A stretch of 64,000 nt of DNA from Vescimonas cirricatena (GCF_020687045.1 NZ_JAJEPW010000011.1:1-64000), one strand, 5' to 3'. Counted from the stretch's first letter, positions 51,898 to 60,368 are shown. The notes: generated from the sequence alone by a model not told the origin. A program made the numbers and translations.

Positions 51898-52935
51898 TTA
51901 AATTTCAAGATATCCCTTGAGCACCTTCAGGGTGTTCCACACGCCATCGATATGGCTGCGCTCATAGCCGTGGCTGGCGTAGACGCCGGCGCCGATAAGC
52001 CCGTGGCGCAGGTCGTTTCCGGCAGACAGGGTGGCCTCTACATCGGAGCCGTAGTGGGGATATACATCCACGGCGTAGTCGGCCTTTTCCCGCTGGGCAG
52101 CGTCAATGAGCTTTCCCACCACCTCATAGCTGTACGGCCCGCCGGAATCCTTGGCGCAGATGGACACCTGGCGCTCGGTGCAGCGCAGGCCGTCGCCTAC
52201 GCAGCCCATATCCACACTGATGGCCTCGGTAACGCCCTGGGGCACGTTGGCCGCACCGCCGTGGCCCACCTCCTCATACACCGTCACATGGGCATATACC
52301 CGGCGGCGGGGCGTGAGGTCCTTGTCCTTCATGAACTTGGCCAGGCCCAGCAGAATGCCCACGGACAGCTTGTCGTCCAGGAAGCGGCTCTTGATATAGC
52401 CGGAGCCGGTGATCCGGGTCCGGGGCTCGAAGCAGACGATGTCGCCCACCTCCACACCCAAAGCGCGGGTATCATCGGCGGACTTCACGTCCTCGTCCAG
52501 CACCACCTCGCAGGTGTCATAGCTGCGCTTGGCGTTGGCATATTCGCCGTTGACGTGGACGGAGGCGTTGCACAGCTGGAAGGTGCCCTCGATGACCCGG
52601 CCGCCGCGGGTGTAGACCCGGACGTTCTCCGCCTCGCCGTTTTCCGGACGCATACCGCCCAGAGCCGTCAGCTGCAGGCGGCCATTTCCCTTGATCTCCG
52701 CCACCATGCCGCCCAGGGTGTCGGCATGGGCCTCCAGCAGCAGGCCGTCATTCTCGTCGCTGCCGCCCAGGTCGATAAGAACGCCGCCCTTGACGGTGGT
52801 CCGGGCCTCATAGCCCAGGGACCGGAAGGCGTTCAGCACCCACTCCGCCGCCTGCCGGGTGAAGCCCGTGGGGCTGTCGATGGCCAGCAGCTCCACCGCC
52901 TGGTGGGCGGCATATTCCGCATAGGTACGTTCCAT
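51898..52935 (-). CDS. M42 family metallopeptidase
   Basis: 345 residues. Co-catalytic metal site residues are visible: LLEAHADTLGGMV (His and Asp), RFLDDKLSVG (bridging Asp), VYEEVGHGGAA (catalytic Glu pair), ISVDMGCVG (Asp) and GVYASHGYERSH (His). These are glutamyl/leucyl aminopeptidases forming large tetrahedral shells, acting on cytosolic peptides. The start follows CAGGAGGATT. It is 15 bases downstream of yqeC, so the two may be cotranscribed. Confidence 0.93.
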   Translation of the reverse strand: MERTYAEYAAHQAVELLAIDSPTGFTRQAAEWVLNAFRSLGYEARTTVKGGVLIDLGGSDENDGLLLEAHADTLGGMVAEIKGNGRLQLTALGGMRPENGEAENVRVYTRGGRVIEGTFQLCNASVHVNGEYANAKRSYDTCEVVLDEDVKSADDTRALGVEVGDIVCFEPRTRITGSGYIKSRFLDDKLSVGILLGLAKFMKDKDLTPRRRVYAHVTVYEEVGHGGAANVPQGVTEAISVDMGCVGDGLRCTERQVSICAKDSGGPYSYEVVGKLIDAAQREKADYAVDVYPHYGSDVEATLSAGNDLRHGLIGAGVYASHGYERSHIDGVWNTLKVLKGYLEI

Positions 52936-52950
52936 AGTTGAATCCTCCTG

Positions 52951-53613
52951 TTATTTGATCTTTTCCCAGCAGCCGGACCGCAGGGAACCGGCAGCCACCG
53001 GGCAGTCCAGCCGCTCCGCCAGCTGCCGGGCCAGGGGACGCTCCTCCTCCTGGTCCACCTGGTTCACGAAAACCTGGTCATGAAATCCCTCCCGGGCGGC
53101 CACCCGGGCTGCGATGGCCGGGGTCACGGGCCGGTTTTCCGGCACACCGGCCAGCCGGGCATACAGGGCCGGACGATGGGCCGCAACGCTGATGGGACGG
53201 CCGAAGCCGTCGGCTCCCAGCACCAGAATGGTGGTGCTGCGCCGGGGCGGCAGCACCGGCTCGTGTTTTTCGTGGCCCTTGAAGGGCTTTCCGGCGGAGC
53301 CGTCCGCCTCCACCAGGGTATAGTCCGCCAGGGCGTCCCAGCCCTCAAAGCCCGGGGACACCAGCTTGCCCTGGGCCGACGGGACCCCCAGACACACCAG
53401 GCCCTCCCGGGCCAGAATTTCCCGGGCGGTATCCGGGTCCTGGGCCACGGCGATGCCGGTGGGGGGCCAGATCTTGGTGGTGGTGGTCACCGCCACGGTG
53501 CCCCGCTCCCGCAGCTCCCGGGCCAGGTGATACATCAGGGTGGTCTTGCCGCCGCCGCCGATCAGGGCGGTGACGCCGGGCCGGATGTCCAGCAGGTCGC
53601 ATAGCTTATCCAT
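52951..53613 (-). CDS. yqeC: selenium-dependent hydroxylase accessory protein YqeC
   Basis: 220 residues. P-loop VTALIGGGGKTTLMYHLA (about residue 15), then TTTTKIWPP, and YTLVEADGSAGKPFKGH typical of YqeC. This family accompanies selenium-dependent molybdenum hydroxylases (xanthine dehydrogenase type). No hydroxylase or selenium gene is seen in the window, so the partner must be elsewhere. The region between its start and the next gene contains nothing else. Confidence 0.88.
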   Translation of the reverse strand: MDKLCDLLDIRPGVTALIGGGGKTTLMYHLARELRERGTVAVTTTTKIWPPTGIAVAQDPDTAREILAREGLVCLGVPSAQGKLVSPGFEGWDALADYTLVEADGSAGKPFKGHEKHEPVLPPRRSTTILVLGADGFGRPISVAAHRPALYARLAGVPENRPVTPAIAARVAAREGFHDQVFVNQVDQEEERPLARQLAERLDCPVAAGSLRSGCWEKIK

Positions 53614-53694
53614 TTTCTCACTCTCCCTTTGCGCCGCGTATGCGGCAGGGCCATTGTATCACAGGGCGGTGGAAAAATCCACCTATATTTCCGC

Positions 53695-53862
53695 CTATTG
53701 ACGCCGGGCGGTGCGGTATTCGTCGCCGGGCCGCCAGTAGGGGCAGTCCCCCCGTCCGGACAGGAACCGCACCATCTCGTCCTCGTCCAGGTCCACGTCG
53801 CAGATGTATTCGTCGTATTCCTCGTCGTAGTTATAAAAGCAGCAGGCTTCGCACTGGGTCAT
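53695..53862 (-). CDS. small cysteine-rich acidic protein (DUF6472-like)
   Basis: 55 residues: MTQCEACCFYNYDEEYDEYI, then CDVDLDEDEMVRFLSGRGDC, then PYWRPGDEYRTARRQ. Five cysteines (Cys4, 7, 8, 21 and 40) and the CPYWRPGDEY ending fit the DUF6472-type small family found in Clostridia. It may bind a metal. AAAGGAGG precedes the ATG at 53862. The function is unknown. Confidence 0.75.
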   Translation of the reverse strand: MTQCEACCFYNYDEEYDEYICDVDLDEDEMVRFLSGRGDCPYWRPGDEYRTARRQ

Positions 53863-53922
53863 GTGCCGGGCCTCCTTTCGTCAGGATGATTATACGTCCA
53901 TCGGGGGTGCTGCGTCAATAAC

Positions 53923-53955
53923 CAGCTTGTCATGAAGTCTTCTTTTGACAGTCTC
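53923..53955 (-). repeat. MITE-like repeat, internally deleted copy 3
   Basis: On the minus strand it reads GAGACTGTCAAAAGAAGACT then TCATGACAAGCTG. The first 11 bases match the left end and the last ~20 the right hairpin of the 160-bp repeat. The interior is gone. Confidence 0.6.
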
Positions 53956-54001
53956 AAAAATACTTATCAGTAGATAGCTTACAATTATTCGAATTTTACA
54001 C

Positions 54002-54030
54002 TTGACGAAAATATGAAAATCAAATATAAT
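54002..54030 (+). promoter_or_regulatory. promoter of a small RNA candidate
   Basis: TTGACG (54002-54007), 17-base spacer, TATAAT (54025-54030). No plus-strand gene follows; the next genes run the other way. Confidence 0.7.
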
Positions 54031-54036
54031 CATGAG

Positions 54037-54120
54037 TGGAGAGGGTCTTACCTCCCGTGCCTATGAAGTGAGCGTGCATCCGGGTAAAGAGGGCGGATGC
54101 ACGCTCATTTCCTTTATTTT
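54037..54120 (+). ncRNA. candidate small RNA, ~80 nt, converging on folC
   Basis: From the predicted start near 54037 there is a short GAGG/CCTC element (54040-54055), then a 14-bp hairpin (54069-54082 with 54094-54107). ATTTCCTTTATTTT follows, an intrinsic terminator. It overlaps the 3' end of folC by a few bases, in antisense. No known family was recognised. Confidence 0.55.
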
Positions 54121-55388
54121 CTCAGCTCCCGCAGCTGAAGCTCCACGTCTCCGATGAGGTACAAGGACCCGTAGCACAGCACCGTGCCGTCAGGCCCTGC
54201 CTGCTCCAGGGCCAGGGCCACCCCCTCCCGGATGGTGCCGCAGGCCGTGGCAGAACAGCCCAGCTCCCGGATATAGGCCGCCAGCTCACCGGCAGGCAGG
54301 GACCGGGGGTTATCCGGCGTCACCGTGATGAAGGAGTTGGCGTAGGGCGCCACGCCCCGGTACATGCAGTGGTAGTCCTTGTCCTGCATGACCCCGGTCA
54401 GCACCGTCAGGGGCCGCCCGGGCAGATAGTCCCGGATGTTCTGCTCCAGGGCCTGGATGCACTGGGGATTGTGGCCGCCGTCGATGATGAACAGAGGATC
54501 ATGGCCGATGATCTGGAACCGGCCGGGCCAGTCGGTGGAGGCCAGCCCCCGGCGGATATGGGAGTCGGTAATGGCCCAGCCCCGGGCCTGAAGCACCCGG
54601 ATGGCCGTCAGGGCCACGGCGGCGTTGCACAGCTGGTGCCGTCCCAGCAGCGGCAGGCGCAGGCCGGTAAGCTCCTCCCAATCGAAAACCTGGCCCTCCA
54701 ACCCGGCGCTTTCCAGACGGATGCCGTCGAAATCCGCCAGGTGCAGGGGAACACCCAGACGCTCGCACCGCTGGCGGATGATCTCCTCCGCAGAGGCCGT
54801 CTGGCGGTACAGCACCGCGTCACAGCCGGGCTTGATGATCCCGGCCTTGGTGGCGGCGATTTTTTCAATGGTGTCCCCCAGATACTGGGTGTGATCCAGA
54901 CCGATGTTGCAGAACACGGCGGCCTCCGGGGCGGGGATCACGTTGGTGGCGTCAAATTCGCCGCCCATGCCCACCTCGCACACCACGATATCGCAGTTGT
55001 GCCGGGCGAAATAGGCGAAGGCGATGGCCGTGACCATCTCAAACTCCGTGGGGTGAGGGTCCAGGGAGTCCGCCAGAGGGCGGACCTGGGCCGTGATTTC
55101 GCACAGCTCGTCGTCGGTGATCTGCCGGCCGTCCACCTGCATGCGCTCGTTGAACCGGATCAGGAAGGGCGAGGTGTACAGGCCCGTGCGATAGCCCGCC
55201 GCCTGGAGGATGCTGGCCATCATGGCACAGGTGGAGCCCTTGCCGTTGGTGCCGGTGACGTGGATGAACTCCAGGCCCTTCTGGGGGTCCCCCATCAGCG
55301 CCAGCAGCGCCCGGATGCGCTCCAGCCCCGGGATGCTGCTGCGCCAGCAGACGGCGTGGATATAAGACAGGGTTTCGTCAATGTTCAC
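54114..55388 (-). CDS. folC: folylpolyglutamate synthase/dihydrofolate synthase
   Basis: FolC (424 residues) adds glutamate to folates (and may make dihydrofolate). The ATP loop is FIHVTGTNGKGSTCAMMASI (about residue 40), the omega and lid region is TSPFLIRFNERMQVDG, and other blocks are VVCEVGMGGEFDATN and IDGGHNPQCIQALEQNI. It is the second gene under the THF riboswitch, overlapping the folT stop by four bases, which links polyglutamation (retention) to folate uptake. Confidence 0.95.
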   Translation of the reverse strand: MNIDETLSYIHAVCWRSSIPGLERIRALLALMGDPQKGLEFIHVTGTNGKGSTCAMMASILQAAGYRTGLYTSPFLIRFNERMQVDGRQITDDELCEITAQVRPLADSLDPHPTEFEMVTAIAFAYFARHNCDIVVCEVGMGGEFDATNVIPAPEAAVFCNIGLDHTQYLGDTIEKIAATKAGIIKPGCDAVLYRQTASAEEIIRQRCERLGVPLHLADFDGIRLESAGLEGQVFDWEELTGLRLPLLGRHQLCNAAVALTAIRVLQARGWAITDSHIRRGLASTDWPGRFQIIGHDPLFIIDGGHNPQCIQALEQNIRDYLPGRPLTVLTGVMQDKDYHCMYRGVAPYANSFITVTPDNPRSLPAGELAAYIRELGCSATACGTIREGVALALEQAGPDGTVLCYGSLYLIGDVELQLRELRK

Positions 55389-55978
55389 TGTATATCATTT
55401 CCTTTCGACTGCACCGGCGGCAGGCCCACGGCCCGCAGAGCGCCGGAACGCTGCAGAAGCCACACCACCAGCACGTCCAGCACGCCGGTAATGGCGAACT
55501 GCACGCTGCGGGCCGCCAGCCGGGTGAGAAAGTACGCGGCTTTTGCGCCGCCGCCATAGATCATGGCCAAGGCGAAGCTCTGGTACAGCACCGACCCCAG
55601 GATCACCGGCGGCAGGAACGCCAGAGCCAGCCGCAGGGGGCTGCATCTGCGGGTCAGCCAGGGACGGAAAAGCCCGGCGCACAGGCCGTACAGGATCGGG
55701 GGCACGCAGAAAATCGGGTTGTAGCCATAGGGGGAGAACAGGCAGCCGATGAAATCGGCGGCAAAGCCTGTCAGGGCCCCGGGCAGCGGCCCGAACAGCA
55801 TCCCGGCCAGGAAGATAGGCACCGCTTCCAAGGAAAAGCGGGTCACCTCGTTGGGGGTAGGGATCAGGAACCGGGCCAGCACCACGCTGACGGCGGTCAG
55901 CAGGGCGCAGGTGACCATGGCCCGCACGGGCCACTTGGGTCTGCCGTGGGCAGATGCATGGGTGTGACGTTCAGACAT
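55385..55978 (-). CDS. folT: ECF transporter folate-specific S component
   Basis: 197 residues, about six membrane helices (VRAMVTCALLTAVSVVLARF, IFLAGMLFGPLPGALTGFAA, LYGLCAGLFRPWL and others). FolT captures folate for the shared ECF energy module, which is not encoded here. The identification rests on the S-component pattern (FLIPTPNEVTRFSLEAVPIF), the adjoining folC and the upstream THF riboswitch. The AGGAGGT ribosome site is in a hairpin (55986-56018). Confidence 0.9.
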   Translation of the reverse strand: MSERHTHASAHGRPKWPVRAMVTCALLTAVSVVLARFLIPTPNEVTRFSLEAVPIFLAGMLFGPLPGALTGFAADFIGCLFSPYGYNPIFCVPPILYGLCAGLFRPWLTRRCSPLRLALAFLPPVILGSVLYQSFALAMIYGGGAKAAYFLTRLAARSVQFAITGVLDVLVVWLLQRSGALRAVGLPPVQSKGNDIQ

Positions 55979-55985
55979 AAAAAAT

Positions 55986-56018
55986 ACCTCCTAATTCGGG
56001 TAAAAATTGGGAGGAGGT
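55986..56018 (-). promoter_or_regulatory. SD-sequestering hairpin of folT
   Basis: On the minus strand ACCTCCT (56012-56018) is the exact complement of the SD AGGAGGT (55986-55992), with inner AATT/AATT pairing. It lies between the THF aptamer and the start codon. Confidence 0.75.
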
Positions 56019-56065
56019 TGGGGAGTATGCACTTGTCAGGGCGCGAACCCCCGGGCCGGCTGCCA

Positions 56066-56158
56066 AAGCGGATGCGAAGACGGCACCGCGGAGACAGGTC
56101 TCCTTCGTCCGGCGGCAACCTCCCATCCGACCGGCACTTAACGCGCCGCTTCTACTCT
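56066..56158 (-). promoter_or_regulatory. tetrahydrofolate (THF) riboswitch
   Basis: The minus strand carries the folT-motif consensus: AGAGTAGAAGCGGCGCGTTA, AGTGCC, GGATGGGAGGTTGCC, ACGAAGGAGA, GCGGTGCCGTC and TTCGCATCCGCT in this order. The start and end pair. Binding of reduced folate should reduce translation of folT-folC through the SD hairpin. Confidence 0.92.
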
Positions 56159-56178
56159 TGCAGCAAAAGCCAGTCATG

Positions 56179-56207
56179 ATTATACAGAAGCCGCCGGGAA
56201 AAAGCAA
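56179..56207 (-). promoter_or_regulatory. promoter of the folT-folC operon
   Basis: Minus-strand TTGCTT (56202-56207), 17-base spacer, TATAAT (56179-56184), about 25 bases before the riboswitch. Confidence 0.75.
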
Positions 56208-56255
56208 GGGAAATCGGAAAAAATGCCGAATCCTTCGGGGAAGGAAAGATAGGGG

Positions 56256-56283
56256 TTGCATTCCCGGGAATATTTGATATAAT
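56256..56283 (+). promoter_or_regulatory. promoter of the lysR gene
   Basis: TTGCAT (56256-56261), 16-base spacer, TATAAT (56278-56283). Confidence 0.6.
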
Positions 56284-56335
56284 TACAGCAGATGATACAA
56301 ACTGTACGCATTATTTTTCTTAATGAGGTGCTGTC

Positions 56336-57232
56336 ATGTCCGTGAAGCTGGAGCTTTATCGTGTGTTCAAGGAGGTAGCGGAGGCCGGAAACATCACCGC
56401 CGCCGCCCAGACTCTGTTTATATCCCAGTCCGCCGTCAGCCAGTCCATCAAGCAGCTGGAGGCGGAGCTGCAGACCCGGCTGTTCGCCCGGAACTCCCGG
56501 GGCGTCACCCTGACCGCCGACGGGCGGATGCTGTATGAATACGTCCGCAGCGCCATGGGCCTGCTGGAAACCGGCGAGGAGAAGCTGTCCCAGAGCCGGG
56601 ACCTGCAGATGGGCCACCTGACCATCGGCGCCAGCGACACGGTGACCAGCCAGTTCCTGCTGCCGTATCTGGACCGGTTCCACCGGCAGTATCCGGCCAT
56701 TCATATTCAGATCATCTCCGGCCGGAGCCACAAGGTTCTGGGCCTGCTGCAGTCCGGCAAGGTGGACATTGCCTTTGCCAGCACCCCCCAGGAGGGAGCG
56801 TCTCTGGAGACCTTCCCGTGCCTGGCCACCCACTCCATTTTCGTGGCCGGGGCGGAGTATCCCTGCGACTTCGACCATGTATACACCCTGGAGGAGATTG
56901 CCCGGTTCCCGCTGATTCTGCTGGAGCGGAAGGCCTCCTCCCGGCTGTATCTGGAAAAATACTTTCTGCAGAACGGGCTGCACCTGAACCCGGAGATCGA
57001 GCTGGGCGCCCGGAGCCTGCTGGTGGACCTGGCGGCCATCGGGTTCGGCGTGGCCGGCGTCACGGAGGAGTTTGTCCGCCGGGAGCTGGAAAGCGGCCGC
57101 CTGCGGAAGCTGCGCACGTCCTTTGATATCCCGCCCCGCAGCGTGGACCTGTGCGTGCTGCGGGACGTGCCCCTGACGTCTGCGGCCCAGCGCTTCAGCG
57201 ATTTTATCCGGGAGAGCCTGCGCCGGGGCTAA
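56336..57232 (+). CDS. LysR-family transcriptional regulator (CysB/CysL-like)
   Basis: 298 residues. The N-terminal helix-turn-helix is LYRVFKEVAEAGNITAAAQT then LFISQSAVSQSIKQLEAELQ. A periplasmic-binding-like effector domain follows (GHLTIGASDTVTSQFLLPYL, GKVDIAFASTP, LEEIARFPLILLERKASSR). It most resembles the CysL/CysB branch, but no sulfur or other obvious target gene is adjacent; xpt follows on the same strand after 133 bases. The ATG has GAGGTG upstream. Confidence 0.9.
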   Translation: MSVKLELYRVFKEVAEAGNITAAAQTLFISQSAVSQSIKQLEAELQTRLFARNSRGVTLTADGRMLYEYVRSAMGLLETGEEKLSQSRDLQMGHLTIGASDTVTSQFLLPYLDRFHRQYPAIHIQIISGRSHKVLGLLQSGKVDIAFASTPQEGASLETFPCLATHSIFVAGAEYPCDFDHVYTLEEIARFPLILLERKASSRLYLEKYFLQNGLHLNPEIELGARSLLVDLAAIGFGVAGVTEEFVRRELESGRLRKLRTSFDIPPRSVDLCVLRDVPLTSAAQRFSDFIRESLRRG

Positions 57233-57365
57233 ACGCCGTCATAAGTGACAAAACCCGCCCCGGAAATGCCGGGAACTTCGCCCTTTCGACCCCTTGCTTT
57301 TGCGGCGTGAATAGGGCAGAATAGAGTCATTATTCACAGCAATGTGAGATTTATAGGAGGAATTT

Positions 57366-57950
57366 ATGGAACTGCTGAAGGAGCGCATCCGCCGGGAAGG
57401 TAAGGTCCTGCCCGGCAACATCATCAAGGTGGACGGTTTCCTGAATCACCGGGTGGACACCGCCCTTATGAGCCAGCTGGCCGATGAGTTCGCCAAGTAT
57501 TTCGATGTGAAGGACATCACCATGGTGCTGACGGCGGAGGCCAGCGGCATCCCTCTGGCCACGGTGTGTGCCCAGAAATACGGCGTTCCCATGGTGTTCG
57601 CCAAGAAGGCCAAGAGCGACAATATCGAGGGCGGCCTGTATCAGAGCGAGATCTTCTCCTATACCTATAAGAAAAAAGTGACCCTCATCGTGGCCCAGGA
57701 GTGGCTGGGTCCCAAGGACCGGGTGCTGATCATCGACGACTTCATGGCCAAGGGCTATGCCATGCAGGGCCTCATCGACATCGTCAAGGCCGCCGGGGCT
57801 GAGCTGGTGGGCATTGGCGTGGCAGTGGAGAAGGGCTTCCAGCACGGCGGCGACGCCCTGCGGGAGAAGGGCTATCCCATCCACTCCCTGGCCGTCATCG
57901 AGGAAGCGACCCCCGACCACATCACCTTCCGGGAGGATGATCCCGTATGA
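57366..57950 (+). CDS. xpt: xanthine phosphoribosyltransferase
   Basis: Xpt (194 residues) salvages xanthine to XMP with PRPP. It starts ELLKERIRREGKVLPGNIIK. The PRPP loop is RVLIIDDFMAKGYAMQGLID (about residue 120), with LTAEASGIPLATVCAQKYG earlier. The stop overlaps guaA by four bases, which fits a salvage step directly feeding GMP synthase. No purine riboswitch aptamer was seen in the 133-base leader. AGGAGG precedes the ATG. Confidence 0.95.
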   Translation: MELLKERIRREGKVLPGNIIKVDGFLNHRVDTALMSQLADEFAKYFDVKDITMVLTAEASGIPLATVCAQKYGVPMVFAKKAKSDNIEGGLYQSEIFSYTYKKKVTLIVAQEWLGPKDRVLIIDDFMAKGYAMQGLIDIVKAAGAELVGIGVAVEKGFQHGGDALREKGYPIHSLAVIEEATPDHITFREDDPV

Positions 57951-59476
57951 AAAAGGTTTTAGTGCTGGATTTCGGCGGCCAGTACAACCTGCTGGTGGCC
58001 CGCCGCGTCCGTGAATGCGGCGTATACTGCGAGATCAAATCCTTCCGCATGACCATGGACGAGGTCCGGGCCTTTGCCCCGGACGCCATCATCTTCACCG
58101 GCGGCCCGGCCACGGTGTTTGACCCCGGCGCTCCCATGATCGACCCGGAGATGCTGTCCATGGGTGTTCCCGTGCTGGGTATCTGCTACGGTCTGCAGCT
58201 GATGATGCACCTGCTGGGCGGTCAGTGCTGCAAGGCGGACACCCGGGAGTACGGCAAGACGGAGCTGACCCATACCGCCTCTCCCCTGTTCGACGGCGTG
58301 CCGGAGACGGCTGTGTACTGGATGAGCCACGGGGTGGAGGTGGAGCGCCTGGCCCCCGGCTTCGAGATCATCGCCTCCACCGAGGGCTGCCGCCACGCGG
58401 CGGTCCAGTGTCTGGAAAAGAAGCTCTACGGCGTGCAGTTCCACCCGGAGGTGGTGCATACCGAGTATGGCCGCCAAATTCTGGAGAACTTCCTGTATAA
58501 GATCTGCGGCTTCCGGCCGGAGTGGACCATGGCGTCCTATCTGGAGGAGGCTGTGGCCCAGTGCCGGGAGAAGATCGGCAATGGCCGGGTGCTGCTGGCT
58601 CTGTCCGGCGGCGTGGACAGCTCCGTGGCCGCCGCGCTGCTGCAGCGGGCGGTGGGCCGTCAGCTGACGTGCATCTTTGTGGACCACGGCCTGCTGCGCA
58701 AGGACGAGGGCGACCAGGTGGAGCATGTGATGACCAAGCAGTTCAACGTGGACGTCCGCCGGGTCAACGCCGGTCCCCGTTTCCTGAGCAAGCTGGCCGG
58801 TGTCACGGACCCCGAGCGTAAGCGGAAGATCATCGGTGAGGAGTTCATCCGCGTGTTCGAGGAGGAAGCCAAGAAGATCGGCGCCGTGGACTTCCTGGCC
58901 CAGGGCACCATCTATCCCGATGTGGTGGAGTCCGGCCTGGGCGGCGAGTCCACCGTCATTAAGAGCCACCACAACGTAGGCGGTCTGCCTGACTGCGTGG
59001 ATTTCAAGGACATCGTGGAGCCTCTGCGCCGCCTGTTCAAGGATGAGGTGCGGCAGCTGGGCCTGGAGCTGGGCCTGCCGGAGCAGCTGGTGTGGCGTCA
59101 GCCCTTCCCGGGTCCCGGCCTGGCCATCCGCGTCATCGGCGAGATCACCGAGGAAAAGCTGTCCATCCTTCGGGATGCCGACGCCATTTTCCGGGAGGAG
59201 ATGGCGCTGGCCGGTCTGGACCGCACCACCAGCCAGTATTTCGCCGTGCTGACGGATCTGCGCAGCGTGGGCGTCATGGGCGACGAGCGCACCTATGACT
59301 ATACCCTGGCCCTGCGTGCGGTGCAGTCCCAGGACTTCATGACCGCCACCTGGTCCCGCATCCCCTATGACCTGCTGGACAAGATCTCCGGTCGCATCGT
59401 CGGCGAGGTGAAGCACATCAACCGGATCGTCTACGATATCACCTCCAAGCCCCCCGCGACGGTGGAGTGGGAATGA
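57947..59476 (+). CDS. guaA: GMP synthase (glutamine-hydrolysing)
   Basis: GuaA (509 residues) aminates XMP to GMP. The glutaminase domain has GICYGLQLMMHLLGG (catalytic Cys, about residue 80) and FHPEVVHTEYG. The ATP pyrophosphatase loop is ALSGGVDSSVAAAL (about residue 220). The C-terminal dimer domain ends in KPPATVEWE. The 3' end (GAGTGGGAATGA) is a known kind of integration site; the element beginning right after the stop supports this. The coding sequence itself is complete. Confidence 0.97.
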   Translation: MKKVLVLDFGGQYNLLVARRVRECGVYCEIKSFRMTMDEVRAFAPDAIIFTGGPATVFDPGAPMIDPEMLSMGVPVLGICYGLQLMMHLLGGQCCKADTREYGKTELTHTASPLFDGVPETAVYWMSHGVEVERLAPGFEIIASTEGCRHAAVQCLEKKLYGVQFHPEVVHTEYGRQILENFLYKICGFRPEWTMASYLEEAVAQCREKIGNGRVLLALSGGVDSSVAAALLQRAVGRQLTCIFVDHGLLRKDEGDQVEHVMTKQFNVDVRRVNAGPRFLSKLAGVTDPERKRKIIGEEFIRVFEEEAKKIGAVDFLAQGTIYPDVVESGLGGESTVIKSHHNVGGLPDCVDFKDIVEPLRRLFKDEVRQLGLELGLPEQLVWRQPFPGPGLAIRVIGEITEEKLSILRDADAIFREEMALAGLDRTTSQYFAVLTDLRSVGVMGDERTYDYTLALRAVQSQDFMTATWSRIPYDLLDKISGRIVGEVKHINRIVYDITSKPPATVEWE

Positions 59477-59478
59477 GA

Positions 59479-59526
59479 AAAAAGTGAATATGATGGGCTG
59501 TAAAGCCTTGAAAACACTCACTTTTT
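59479..59526 (+). terminator. terminator-like hairpin after guaA
   Basis: AAAAAGTGA (59479-59487) pairs with TCACTTTTT (59518-59526) around a 30-base loop. Confidence 0.45.
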
Positions 59527-59545
59527 GAAAATCTCATTTCCTGTT

Positions 59546-59564
59546 TGATAGCAAAATGATAGCA
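59546..59564. repeat. paired TGATAGCA motifs at the element end
   Basis: TGATAGCA at 59546-59553 and 59557-59564, 11 bases apart, 70 bases after guaA. They are likely integrase arm sites by analogy with the 11-base-phased pairs of the tRNA-Arg elements. Confidence 0.55.
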
Positions 59565-59651
59565 GATACTAAAGCCATTTTGTTTGTTCTTGTTTTGGCG
59601 AGCGAATGGTTTGCAGGTTTGATGTCGCATCCAATCCTATATTGAGAGCGA

Positions 59652-59698
59652 AAAAGGCTCTGCTGACTTTCTGTAAAAGAAGGTCGGCAGAGCCTTTT
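59652..59698 (-). terminator. terminator of the XRE regulator gene
   Basis: A 16-bp stem (59652-59667 with 59683-59698), AAAAGGCTCTGCTGAC and its near-perfect complement, followed on the minus strand by GCTCTC. Confidence 0.7.
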
Positions 59699-59699
59699 G

Positions 59700-60230
59700 T
59701 TATTCTTCACTATGTTCCTTGAGATCGGCAAGGAGCATATCACTCAGCTCCTGCGACGGCGTGATCTTGTGCCACTGACCGGAGGTGTCAAGTTCAGGGT
59801 AGCGGTAGCGCCAGCGGTCATATTCTTCTTTGGTGATCTCCCCCGCTTTCAGCTTGGCGGCAATCGCACCCCATGCGGAAAGCATCCTGTGAAGCTCCGC
59901 TGCGTCGCGTCCTTTGTGGATATGAACGCGCAGATGCACCTCATCCTCGCACTCACAGACCTCAAGACCGTAGCGGTCTTCCAGCGTGAACAGCGTGTGC
60001 ATCAGCCCCACATAGGAGTCAATGTCCGGTACATCCAGCGCCTTGGGCGAAACGTCAAGCGCCTGTGCCAGCGCAGCGGTCACGTCCGCCTTGGGCGTTC
60101 TGGAACCATTCTCGTACTGCGCAAGGCGAACATCTGCGGATTTCTCCGGAAAGCCCAGCGCCATACCGAGATATTTCTGTGTCATGCCCCGCATCGTGCG
60201 GAAAAAGTGGATGCGTTCACCAATCGCCAT
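59700..60230 (-). CDS. XRE-family regulator of the guaA element
   Basis: 176 residues. The N-terminal ~70 form an HTH of the cro/C1 type (IGERIHFFRTMRGMTQKYLG, then VRLAQYENGSRTPKADVTAA). The C-terminal part (LFTLEDRYGLEVCECEDEVH, then GEITKEEYDRWRYRYPELD) matches the extension seen in regulators of clostridial integrative elements. It likely represses excision or transfer genes and is transcribed away from them. The ATG at 60230 was chosen because GGAG lies 9 bases before it. Confidence 0.85.
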   Translation of the reverse strand: MAIGERIHFFRTMRGMTQKYLGMALGFPEKSADVRLAQYENGSRTPKADVTAALAQALDVSPKALDVPDIDSYVGLMHTLFTLEDRYGLEVCECEDEVHLRVHIHKGRDAAELHRMLSAWGAIAAKLKAGEITKEEYDRWRYRYPELDTSGQWHKITPSQELSDMLLADLKEHSEE

Positions 60231-60339
60231 AATAGCCATCTCCTGTGTCGGTTGTCTTTGATAATGAGTATAGCAGATATGTTTAATTTCGTCAAGAAAA
60301 ATCTAAGCAAATTTATTTAATATTTTCCTGCGAGCCGGC

Positions 60340-60368
60340 TTGACTTAAACTTATATGTATAGTACAAT
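60340..60368 (+). promoter_or_regulatory. promoter of the xis-int operon
   Basis: TTGACT (60340-60345), 17-base spacer, TACAAT (60363-60368), giving a leader of about 280-300 bases. Confidence 0.65.

Noticed and set aside
57240..57365. Purine riboswitch before xpt
   Set aside because: The conserved aptamer loops could not be found in the 125-base leader.
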